From contig NW_006768778.1 in assembly GCF_000204055.1 (NCBI RefSeq), forward strand, positions 1,332,783 through 1,396,782: 64,000 bases of DNA, written 5' to 3'. Source of the DNA: Melampsora larici-populina 98AG31 (lineage: Eukaryota > Basidiomycota > Pucciniomycetes > Pucciniales > Melampsoraceae). Every line of letters begins with the position of its first letter. Position 1 is the stretch's first letter. Below the pieces are notes generated by a model, which ran no database searches, was not told the origin of the DNA, and worked only from the letters and a program-made list of their open reading frames with translations. Below, in pieces: positions 34,720 to 44,756 of this stretch. Both the position numbers and the translations under genes were made by a program.

Positions 34720-35443
34720 CTATTCTTCAGGGATCTCAGTCTCTCCTTCGTTAATGCTGTCAATAACATCGTGGGCAGGTTGACCATCAACAGTGCAACC
34801 AACACTTTGAGCAGTACCAAGGATCTCCTTAACGGTTCCAGCCAAGTTTCGAGCCAAAGATTTGAATCTCATCTTTCGAGCAATTTCGATAACTTCATCG
34901 AGGGTCAAGTTACCGGTGTGCTTGATGTTCTTCTCTTTCTTACGGTCACGAGGAGGCTCTGGATAGTAAGGTTTCAACGTCAGTGACTGCCCAGAAGAAA
35001 TCAAGCGGATAAATAAATTAAAAAGTTCCTCACCCTTGAGAGCCTTGATGACTAAGGAAGATGCAGAAGGAACGACGGCTACGGTAGCTTGTCGGTTTTG
35101 GATAGTCAACTGAACAGTGACTCGGAGACCCTTCCAATCACCGGTGGCCTTGGCAATATCTTCACCCACTTTCTTGGGGGACTAAGAAATTCATGGATTG
35201 ATGAGTTGTTGGACAGTAGGTAAAATCTGAGCTGGGTTGTGACTTACGAGACCTAATGGACCGATCTTGGGAGCAAGGGCTGAAGAAGCACCGACTTCAC
35301 CACCAGTGGCTCTCAAGTAGATGATCTTGATCTCATTGGGGTCGATCTGATTGATTGAGAAGTTAAGATAATGAGGGAGTTGTTCAGATGAGATAAGTCA
35401 TGATATGTTTGAAATGAATGATAATCATTACTTTTGGTGGCAT
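34720..35443 (-). CDS. RPL12: 60S ribosomal protein L12 (uL11)
   Basis: Four exons on the minus strand: 35443-35432 (only MPPK), 35346-35248, 35181-35034 and 34958-34720. They join in phase to exactly 165 residues, the family length. uL11 blocks are all present: [77 protein letters not shown], and the C-terminal [12 protein letters not shown]. The protein sits at the base of the P-stalk and contacts the GTPase-associated centre of the large rRNA. The first exon codes for only four residues, so ORF-based start prediction would miss it. It is divergently transcribed from RACK1. Confidence 0.97.
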
Positions 35444-35720
35444 GATGAAGCTTTAAGTTTCTTTGATAGTGAACGTTTGGGGCCTCCGGTATGTTGGTAC
35501 CTTATTCGTCACGTTTGTAATGTCGATGGGATAGAGGAAGGGGTGATGCTGAGCAAGGCGGGGAGAAAGTAAAAATTCTGAAATGAAACCTAACTAAACC
35601 TAACTCACTTGGCTGTATCACAGCTCAACCGCTAGACTACAAATTACACCCCAATCGCGCCAACATTGTTCCTCATCCATTCACATCTCAACGAAAATAC
35701 CTATTCCAAGGTCAATCAAC
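35444..35720. promoter_or_regulatory. Bidirectional promoter of RPL12 and RACK1
   Basis: Only 277 bp separate the two start codons, which point away from each other. Two copies of an AAACCTAACT word (within 35585-35605, the first as GAAACCTAAC) lie near the middle, and the same word is found upstream of RPL17. The arrangement suggests shared control of two translation genes. The start sites themselves cannot be read from sequence. Confidence 0.65.
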
Positions 35721-37489
35721 ATGTCTGAATCACTTCTCTTCAAGGGTACCCTCACCGGTCACGGCGGTTGGATCACCGCCATCGCCACCTCGGCTGAAAA
35801 TCCGTAAGTAAAGAACCTCGTCTTCTATGCATTGCTTTCCGAGGCTGACTTGACATTTCAATCTGTTCCTCTACTAGCGACATGATCTTGACCGCTTCCA
35901 GGGGTTTGTGACGCTTTCATCAACCTCATTTTTTCCTTTACAATTTATATCCTGCGATGCAAATACGGTCATCTACATCGTATCACCACTCCATTATCAT
36001 TTAATAATATGGGCTGCTGCCATTGGCAGGACATCTGCATTTCATATTTGAATTTGCGGAGGAAGAGCTCATTCCAATTTGATTCCCTCTTTATTGCTTT
36101 ATATCGTTCTATCATATCAACCCAGATAAGACGATCATTGTTTGGCAGTTAAGCCGGGAAGACGTGCGTTTGGTTTTTTCCAACAACAGTTCCTTCTGCT
36201 TCTCGTACACTATTTCATGATTTCCGTACACAAAGCCTTCAGAGGCGATTCGCTCGGCGGTTTTCCACTCATCATTTATTTTGAATCTTCTTAGGGTAAC
36301 TACGGATTCCCCAAGAGAATTTTACATGGACACAATCACTTCGTCTCCGATATTGTCATCTCTTCCGACGGACAATGTAAGCTGTCTGGTTTCCAAGTAT
36401 GGTCAGGATGAGATCTAACAGCGCTTTCTGCATTGTAGTCGCTCTTTCGTCTTCATGGGACAAGACCCTCAGACTTTGGGACCTGAACACCGGTCTCACC
36501 ACCCGAAAATTTGTTGGCCACGAAAAGGATGTCCTCTCCGTCTCTTTCAGCGCTGACAACCGACAGGTCAGCCGATGCGCGCTTACATCAATTCTTGTCC
36601 CGTTCTGATCGATCTCCTATTCACCTAGATTGTCTCTGGCTCCCGAGACCGTACCATCAAGCTCTGGAACACCCTCGGTGAATGCAAATACGAGATCAAA
36701 GATGAAGGCCACACCGGCTGGGTGTCTTGCGTCCGATTCTCGCCAAACCCCATGAACCCAGTCATTGTTTCAGCTGGATGGGACAAGGTTGTCAAGGTGG
36801 GTCACCCAACATTTTTTGTCCTCTGTGCTGCGTTCGAGTGATGAAACAACCATACTATAATATTTGCTACTTCGGAGGGCCATCTACCCGATGAGAACAA
36901 CTAAATATCCACCGAGATCTCTGACCCACGCTGCACAGACGCTTTTTATCACTCTCACCTTGCTCGGATCTAATCTCTTTATTTATCCGCATTGTTAGGT
37001 CTGGGAGCTTTCCAAGTGCAAGTTACGTACTAACCACCACGGTCACACCGGTTACCTTAACACTGTCACCGTTTCACCCGATGGATCTCTCTGTGCTTCA
37101 GGTGGCAAGGACGGAGTAAGTCTTGCGTTCAATTTGACTTCCCGTTCTGCTCGTAACGTCCTAACGTCTGAATCTTCTACTAGATCACCATGCTTTGGGA
37201 TCTCAACGAGGGCAAGCACCTCTACTCCCTCGAAGCCGGTGACATCATCAACGCCCTCACCTTCTCCCCTAACCGATACTGGCTCTGTGCCGCCACTGCC
37301 TCCTGCATCAAGATCTTTGACCTTGAGAGCAAGAGCATTGTTGACGAAATCAAACCTGACTTCACCGAGATTGACTCCAAGAAGGCCAAGATTCCCGAGT
37401 GTACTTCATTGGCATGGAGCTCAGAAGGCGGTACTCTTTTTGCTGGTTACACTGACGATGTTGTTCGTGTTTACGCTGTTATGGCTTAA
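35721..37489 (+). CDS. RACK1: RACK1/Asc1, Gbeta-like WD40 ribosomal scaffold
   Basis: Eight exons: 35721-35803, 35878-35903, 36126-36163, 36295-36376, 36439-36566, 36629-36796, 36999-37115 and 37184-37489. They join to 315 residues, the size of the family. It forms seven WD40 repeats. Visible signatures include [85 protein letters not shown] and [18 protein letters not shown]1 binds the 40S head near the mRNA exit and acts as a signalling scaffold in translation quality control and stress. In yeast (ASC1) it hosts a snoRNA in an intron, and the same is seen here in the intron at 36797-36998. The largest introns are 2 (222 bp) and 6 (202 bp). Confidence 0.97.
36833..36929 (+). ncRNA. Box C/D snoRNA U24 (snR24-like), intronic in RACK1
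   Basis: The intron contains a C box GTGATGA (36838-36844) and a D box CTGA (36921-36924). They are held by flanking arms GTGCTGCG (36824-36831) and CGCTGCAC (36929-36936) that pair at 7 of 8 positions. The guide before D, CCACCGAGATCT, matches the U24 guide CCACCAAGATCG except at two positions. The upstream guide AATATTTGCTA (36859-36869) matches the conserved U24 box-D' guide, and a C'-like CGATGAG follows. U24 directs 2'-O-methylation of large-subunit rRNA. Yeast snR24 lies in the ASC1 (RACK1) intron, the same host gene. The mature ends are estimates. Confidence 0.88.
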
Positions 37490-38829
37490 GAAATGCAATC
37501 TTGTGGAAAAAAACAAATCTTGTTTTACTTGCCTGTTCCCGTTGATCCTACGTGATCGTGCTGAGATTTCACCTAAATTTGAGATTAATTTCTTTCAAGT
37601 GGCCAATGAAACCTCTTGGGCTCGCGCGTTGTCCCCACCCAACCCGGATGCAAAGACTATACTCAGCGAGATTAATGCTTCAGTGGCCTTTGAAGCCTTG
37701 AGGTTACCAAGCACTGGATATTCCTGTCCTAGTACCATCGACACTCCTAGTCACAGTGCTTGAAGCAATCATAACGGCTGCAATGTCACACGCATGACGT
37801 TGAGCCCAGTCTATACCGCCATTCAGCTGAAGCTGTACAACCTACCACCACACATGCAAACCAGGATAGTTGTACTTTATAATGATACCACGTATCATTG
37901 CTAGATGAATGATATGTAGATGCAGATCTCCCTAATCTGTTCTCATGCTTCGCCTCTTGCTCGAGGAACGGAACGCAAAAAGTGTTTGATTCCCAGTGTG
38001 CTTCAATCATTCTCAAAAGCCTTATCCATTCTATGATTATATCAAATCACGCCAATTGTATTGGTTGGCTTTGATTGGCTTCTGGGTGTAGAAAACCGAA
38101 GAAAAATACAATATTTGTTAGGCTTTTCTGGTTTCCTCACAGAAGAAGCATAACATACACAATGAAATTATAAAGATTAAATTGCAGAACTCCACTCCCA
38201 ATTCGACAAGAAAGTCTGTTTCTGCCGATGGAAATATCGTCAAGTACCTACAGAAGACACTGAACTGACGTTAAGGACACTGGGCTAAAATCAAGGTATT
38301 GTTCGAACCGTCAGTCGAGATATATGACTCTCTAAGTTCATCAATCTTGGCCGCAACTGTGGTAGCTTCATGATAAGCACCACCATCACTTGACATAACA
38401 CAGGTTGCGATGAATAGATGGTAAACAGCAACTTGAAAACGGTCAACAGCTCAAAAGACGATGATTTTACTAAATAAGACCTTGTTGTAACGCTTTTTGA
38501 AAATAGAGAAAAGAAAAAGTTAAGTTTTTTCAAAGAATAACTTGTTAACTTGCTGAGACTTGACGATGAAGTTGAATGAATTGGAAATCTGGATGGAAAT
38601 GGTAATGAGAAAAAGAATGGTAATATCGGTGGTAAACAGGATGATGACATTTTTACATGAGTGTAAAAATACAACAATGAGCCGACCCGAGACCAAAAAC
38701 AATCATACTCAAAGTACCTACCAATTTCCTGATATTCCAATCAGTGAATGACAAATTACCTACAACTAAATGCCCATCGCAGCAGTATACCGTCGGTCAA
38801 ATACACAAAAACACGAAAAATGTTATGTG
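37490..38829. other. Gene-free stretch
   Basis: This is the RACK1 3' flank followed by unassigned sequence up to tRNA-Asp. Open frames on both strands are short or overlap RACK1 out of frame. Nothing recognised. Confidence 0.45.
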
Positions 38830-38901
38830 TCTTTGTTAGTATAGTGGTCAGTACTCCCGCTTGTCACGCGGGCAACCGGGGTTCGAGTCCCCGACAGAGA
38901 G
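38830..38901 (+). tRNA. tRNA-Asp (anticodon GTC)
   Basis: A 72-nt cloverleaf: acceptor arms TCTTTGT and ACAGAGA with discriminator G, D-arm with GTATAGTGGTCAGTA, anticodon stem CCCGC/GCGGG around loop TTGTCAC (anticodon GTC), and T-arm CGGGG-TTCGAGT-CCCCG. No intron and no encoded CCA. GTC is the single nuclear anticodon for Asp. Confidence 0.96.
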
Positions 38902-39809
38902 ATCTTTTTGCCGGAGCAGCGATCAGCTAGATCTTTTCCCTACGGCTCTCTTTTGCTTTGATTGCAATTGAAAATTCCAGAGGAAGATAAGGTTTTTTTG
39001 CATATTTTTATGCTACAACAAAGGACAAATTGTTGTAAAATATTTTTACATTTTATAAAGCAGAACACCTAAAAGAATCAAAAATACATAGATTTTACGA
39101 TGATTTTTTTAACAACTAAGCAAGTAAAAGATTGTGGAGTGAAAAGATCAGCACAGTATTGCATGGAACAGAGCTGCAATTTAAGTAAAGTTGTTCCACC
39201 ACAGATGGCTGAAACGTCCAAGCCAGAAAATGCTGTGGTCCCTCCCTTGACATTGAGAACAGATCACAGTATCCAGGATTCCAGACCCTTAAACCCTTAG
39301 GAATACCAGAAGGCAAGATATCTACAAAGACGCTCGTCCACCGGATTGAAGGCCAGCTCATATCATTCAACCTTGGCCTCCATCTAGGTATGCGCCCTTG
39401 AATGCCAATCTCCATTCTTTCAGTCCGGATAGGTCAATCAGTCCAGATGAAGCTTTTATTTCCATTACATAAAAGCTCAACGTTCAGTAACCAACCCACG
39501 ATACTATGGCTGACACAAGCTAGCTTACCTACGAATATGACATAGGATCCAGCACTTCTAGTGTCCTCTCCGTTGCTCACCCTCATCGGCTCCTCACTTT
39601 CCCTTCATCCTATTTACGACAACGTCTCAGACTCAGAGACGCTGAGTGAAGATACATCAATCAAATCACACCAATGTCAACCAATACCAACAAGATCAGA
39701 TCAAGCAAGAATGGAGCTTCGACTTGTTAAAAATATTATATTATCAGAACTTTGGAAATCGCAAAACAGCTCCACAAGTCCGTTCTTCGCAATAACAAAA
39801 GGTTAGGCC
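38902..39809. other. Gene-free stretch between two tRNAs
   Basis: Sequence at about 38990-39115 resembles the AT-rich repeat interior at 2035-2160 (TTTTTGCATATTTTTA, TACAACAA, TTGTTGTAAAATAT), so a repeat fragment lies directly behind tRNA-Asp. Nothing else was recognised. Confidence 0.45.
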
Positions 39810-39881
39810 TGCCTCAACAGTGAGTCGAACACTGGACCTTTTGCTTACTAGGCAAACACTCTACCACTGAGCTACTAAGGC
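39810..39881 (-). tRNA. tRNA-Thr (anticodon AGT)
   Basis: Read on the minus strand: acceptor GCCTTAG pairs with TTGAGGC (two G-U pairs), followed by discriminator A. The D-arm is GCTCAGTGGTAGAGT, the anticodon stem TTTGC/GCAAA encloses loop CTAGTAA (anticodon AGT), and the T-arm is CAGTG-TTCGACT-CACTG. The gene is 72 nt with no intron. AGT would be deaminated to IGU and decode Thr ACN codons. Confidence 0.93.
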
Positions 39882-40300
39882 CATGTATCGGTTTCTCAAT
39901 AATTGGATACATATATAGAATGGTTAGGTCTACCACTGGGTCAACAGACGCGTTTGCGACGAGTTGCTGTTGAAAACGACTCGGAGAACGTCAGGCAAGT
40001 CGGTTTTTCACAGTCTTCAGACCATATTAAGTTTCTCCTGGTTTCTACATTTGAGACGTCGCGACGGTGAGCAGTATGAAAGGAAATAATTCACGCGATC
40101 GTGCAAGCTGGCGAAGTGATTGATCGATACCGACGCTGAGTGAATGACCGCGAGTAGGTTGACGATATTGGTTGCTAGATGCTGCAGTTATGAGCCTTAC
40201 ATTCTTTGTTGTAAAGCATGTATATGGTTGCAAGGGGTACGGACCCGGTCGTAGTTGATAATCTCGAAGGCATAAGCTTTGGGTTTAGTTGGTATTTGGC
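39882..40300. other. Gene-free stretch
   Basis: Nothing recognised between tRNA-Thr and the long-TIR element. Confidence 0.4.
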
Positions 40301-41349
40301 CAGGACTACGATGGACGAGAGAGGAGGGTGGAGGACAAACCCCAAACCTCAAACCCGGATACAGACTGTGCAGCCTGTACAGCCTGTACAGTTACTCAAT
40401 ACAGGAACCACCCTGTGCCGACTCCAGCATGAAACCGAAGAGCGACAGTTGCATTTCATGTGGATTGAAATAAGTATCAACAGTGGTAGCCATGTGGATA
40501 GATGAGATGGTATGATTAGAACTAGGTGAAGTAGAAAAGGAACGATCGTGATCTGCAGGATTACGTGGATTCATTCCAAGTCAAGTCAATTTGAATTCTC
40601 CACAAGATTTGATGAGGAGTCTTAGGAGGATTTAAAACACGATGAGTTGATTTCAAAATAGTTCAGAACCATGATTCATACCAGGTTCAAGAATCTCGAG
40701 TAAAACAGAATGAATTCAGCCATTTTGATTCCCAAATCCATTTGGTTGATGAACTTCATCATGAGGTATCTGCTCAGTGATATAGTTAACGAATCGTTGA
40801 CAATTTGTTAAAGGTCTTCTTTGATTCTCAAAAGCAGTTGAGTGATTTCGACAGTTTTTCGCTGTCTTGTCTAAAAGCACCCAAGTTTCTCTACAAGTTA
40901 TGATGGAACATCTTCAGCTGTAGATTAACCTCAACAAAGGTGTTCGCACGGCTCTGTAGAGCCCATACGGCTCTGTATAGCCCATACCCACCCTCACCGT
41001 TACGCTTGTCACTCATAAATCAAACTCGCCATCAAACGTGTATATTTCAAAGCAAATCTTTTTGTTTGATAAAAAGGTCAAAAGAAACCATAGTTAATAC
41101 TTATCATTGTGAGTTTAATTCATTCTAGATGATTTAAAAACTTGCTTGTTATCATGATGTGATGATGAAACTGCATCTCAATTGGGAGCCGTCTGGAATC
41201 GTCTCTGGCTTCGTCTGGATTGTTTCTACGACGTTTTGGCAAGGTTTGATCAGACCTACTCGAAAATCGAGTATCTGTACAGGGCAATACAGGTTTGTGT
41301 TTTGGGTTTTGAGGTTTGTCCTCCACCCTCCTCTCTCGTCCATCGTACA
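40301..41349. repeat. Long-TIR element, about 1.05 kb
   Basis: The left arm CGATGGACGAGAGAGGAGGG followed by TGGAGGACAAAC appears inverted at the right (GTTTGTCCTCCACCC, then TCCTCTCTCGTCCATCG). Weaker similarity continues inward through CTGTACAG-TACTC words and the GACTCCAG region. No coding region is recognised inside. The right end directly abuts a second inverted-repeat element. Confidence 0.6.
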
Positions 41350-41744
41350 GGACCCCGGAAAGCTCCAGGTCAACTATCCGACCTAAAACCACCCAAATTT
41401 ACCTTTTCAATACCCTGTGACGCGGTAAAAACCCAAAAATTGAGGTCAAACAATTCCGGTTTCGTCGGTACGTACAAAGAGCAAAAATCGCTAAAATTTC
41501 CTCACGAGACAAATCCATTCGTTTTTCGTCGGTATGTACGTTGAAAAGGGAGTGTTTTTGGCCTTTTTTTCCGGCCAAAGACAAATCCATACCTGTCAGG
41601 TCGGTACGTCTGAATTCAAAAAAACGGGTGTTTGCTCGAGAAAGACCCAAAAAATTCCTTTTTCGTCGGTACGTCAGCGTTTTTTTGGACCCTCGATCCA
41701 TACATTTTAGGTCGGATAGTTTACCTGGAGCTTTCCGGGGTCCT
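41349..41744. mobile_element. MITE with 39-bp inverted ends
   Basis: The left end AGGACCCCGGAAAGCTCCAG, continuing GTCAACTATCCGACCTAAAA, is inverted at the right with a single mismatch over about 39 bp. The interior contains four copies of a CGTCGGTACGT-like word and inverted ACAAATCCAT words. No gene. The direct duplication is not clear. Confidence 0.78.
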
Positions 41745-42149
41745 ATTTGGCCACACTTTGGGGGAATGTCAAGGGGAATTCAAAAGATTCCCGTGATAGT
41801 TTTGAAAGACTCCAGTTGTCCCCATAGGTCTCCATTCCAGTTTCACTCAGCTGTTGTGTACTTTGGCTCATCGCAGATCATCAATCACACGCGGCCGATG
41901 AGCAACTGTACATTAGGATCGTACACTCAGTTGAAGGAAAGGCCAGATCCGCCTCTTCGAGATCAATCCTGGCCTGTCATTCGTGCCTCGAGGCTAGCTA
42001 TATTAGTATAGCAGTATTTGTCTATGAGATAGTCGACAAGTGAAGTCAGCAATTATGATAAATTCAACTCGTCTGCTATGAGGTGTGCCTCTGTCGCTTG
42101 CTTGATTTCACATTGCCAGTCTCCTTATTCTTCGGCATTTTCCTTTTCA
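41745..42149. other. Gene-free stretch, possibly the 5' part of the GDSL gene
   Basis: No exon could be supported, but the start of the downstream hydrolase-like gene must lie here or just after it. An ATG at 42078 begins a short Cys-containing frame (MRCASVACLI) that could be a leader. Confidence 0.3.
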
Positions 42150-43751
42150 GGTCTAAAGGAGTCTCTGAGGTTGAGTTCCTAGTCAGCACATTAATAAAGA
42201 TATACCCCTATTATAAGCCGTGGTTATTACCAAACTCTTGGAATGATGATGGTGACATTTTTCTTGATCTTCACTTTCCTCGGTTCAACGTAGGCTTTTT
42301 TCCATCTTTCTTTCCGGTTCACGACAACCAACATGTGATAATGTCTTTCTTATATTTCATATGCATCACACAGAGCTTGTAGGCCAGCTCGGCCTGGCAA
42401 TAATACCAACCCGTGTACTAGCCCAGCATGTCTGAGTAGTGTTGTCGTCTTTGGTGCTTCTTATTGTGGTTCGTATTGATAGACAATCTTTCAACATATC
42501 AACAACTCTTCTCATACAGTCACATCTCTTTCTCGATTTGCTTTCATTTTCACAGACTCCAGCCACGCACAGAAAGGCTATCCATATTCATCAGGAAGGG
42601 TGTCAAACGGGCTTGTTTGGCCAGAATACCTGGCGCATCAACTCGATGCTCAGCTCTATGATTATGCGTAGTAAGCTCCCTTGTTCAGATTTTCTTCAGA
42701 TTCTTACTAGATATTGATCCAAAAATCTCAATGCTATCAGCGCAGGGGCAACAGCTGGATCGGATAATGTACCCAATACTGCTCGGCAAATGGAGAAGTA
42801 CATCTCAGATCTACAAAGTGGAAAGACTCATCTTGGATCAGGTCGTGTGTTACATATTGTTTGGGTTGGAATCAATTCTATTAATGAAATTTGGCAGGAG
42901 GGAAAAGGTGAAGCAGCTCTTGAAGCGGAGGTAGGAAGGGTTCATCAACAACTGAAATGGTTAATAAATCATCCAGAGTTGAACAAGCAAATGTCGGTGA
43001 TTATCTCTCCATTTCAAAGCTTGCTTTAGAAAAGCACCACATACTATACGTGGATGAGTGAGAAAAACGCTCACCGAATTTCCTGATCGGGTTTGTGTTT
43101 CATCAGGATTTTTGCTGAATTCATCGTCATCACCATTCCACCACTCGAGCTTGTCCCAAATTCAGTTCAATTTGCTTCTCGATCTAAGAATCCATTGGGA
43201 TCTTTAGACAGAGTCAAGGATTTAACAAGCACTTACAACCAGGTCAGTAAGCCTCGAAAATCTTGACAGATTTTTCTCCGACCGTTTCATTCCTTCATAT
43301 AGTGAACACCAACATTAATGATAGACAACTTATTGAAATTTTACAGGGCTTAATGAAATTGCAATCAGATAAGATCCGAGTACTGGATATCGTTCCCTTT
43401 TGGTCAGACATTGCAAGCAATCCAAAAGAAGTAAAGTTCTTTTATGATCTACTCCATTTTACATATAACCCTTGATCTCACCTTTTCTGACTTGCTACCA
43501 AATTTATAAACAGTATGGATTCGCACACGTCAAAAAAGCGTGCCTAGGAGGAGGCAAAGTGTGCCCCAATCCTGTGGCCTACATGTATTGGGTAAGCACT
43601 TACCATCATTGTTATAAGTCTATTTGAAGGAAGAGAAAAAAAAGGTATATTAACACATGTCACGATACTATAGGATTCTTTGCACCCCACAACCACAATG
43701 CATGAAATCATTGCAAAACAGGTGCATGGGTATCTAGAAAAGATAGTGTAA
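42150..43751 (+). CDS. GDSL/SGNH-hydrolase-like protein (5' end unresolved)
   Basis: Supported exons: 42595-42667, 42741-42992, 43107-43242, 43347-43430, 43514-43591 and 43674-43751, all in phase. They give the blocks VSNGLVWPEYLAHQL, AAGATAGSDN, VWVGINSINEIW (block III Gly-x-Asn), VITIPPLELVP, YGFAHVKKACLGGG with two Cys, CPNP, and DSLHPTTTMHEIIA (block V Asp-x-x-His). This is the layout of fungal secreted GDSL esterases. A probable first exon, beginning at an acceptor near 42150, reads PNSWNDDG where the family has FGDSW-DDG, so the catalytic Ser is present but Gly-Asp before it is not. The start codon and signal peptide were not found. It may be a diverged gene or a pseudogene with a damaged 5' end. 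Substrate unknown. Confidence 0.72.
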
Positions 43752-44756
43752 TTAATGTTAGTGAAATGAAACCTTGTCATCATCCTTCAAGTTTTGTCTC
43801 TTGACTGAAAATTTCTTTACCTTGCTTTCCTTCAAACTCTACATTGTAGGATAAACCCTTAAAATAATTAATGTCATACTAGAGTCTGATTTGTATAGGA
43901 CAAATGTCATATCTTTGTGTATATCTGTTTGTTGGATTGTAATACTTTGTCCATATGAAGACATCACTTTCTTTTTAATAACAACTTGGAAGGATCTCTA
44001 ATTGGATGAAGAGTTGTTTTGTGGTGGTATGTATAATTATTCATTTATTGGTCTTTGAAATTTGTACTTAATCTTGATGTCAACACTAGGGAGGTTTGGA
44101 TTGGAAACACCTAAAATAAATCCGTACATGAAGATGCTACTTAAAATTTCTAAATTTTCAAAGAACTCTGAGAAAGATAATCATGTAGTCACTCTTTCCG
44201 TAGGTAGTCAGGGTAGTCATTCCAAATTGGTTCTAGCTTCACCTTACAATCACACATCATGTGACAATGGCATACCAGGCAAGCTACAATAGATTATTGT
44301 ATGCAGGTGCCATTTCTTCTCTTTTCTTTTCACCTCATCTCTCAAAGTTTGAAACACAAGTCTTTCCAGATAAAACCTGATATACTTTGTTCAAAGTGAA
44401 CTTTTTCAAATGAAAAGGCAAGATAAAGATTCTACATACCTCAATCTAAGTGAAATTAAATTAAATCCAGCAAACCCAAAAATTCATCTCAAATTTCAAA
44501 ATAGATATGTATGCCATCACAAAACTTAAATGCCTTTATATACACAACATGCACTGTTCACATTAATCCTATGTATGTACATTATGTACAAAATAAACCC
44601 ATCTCTTATAAACTCAAAACATACATTCTATTTTGTACAATCCAAACCAAAAAAAATGGTTCCCCAAAAACCCCTTCCTAAACTTTCCATTAAAATTCAA
44701 AATCATAATCCCATTATTTTCCTGTAAAACGAAAGATCCAAAGATTCAAAAAAAAA
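43752..44756. other. Gene-free stretch
   Basis: The left part is the 3' flank of the GDSL-like gene and the right part is that of the Rictor gene, which converges on it. A 76-codon plus-strand frame at 44062-44292 has no recognised family. Confidence 0.45.

Noticed and set aside
35347..35431. snoRNA in RPL12 intron 1
   Set aside because: ATGATT and CTGA are present, but the C box is poor, no terminal stem is seen, and the interval is short.
37134..37763. 209-codon plus-strand frame
   Set aside because: It is an out-of-frame shadow of the last RACK1 exon with low-complexity Ser/Pro/Thr content.
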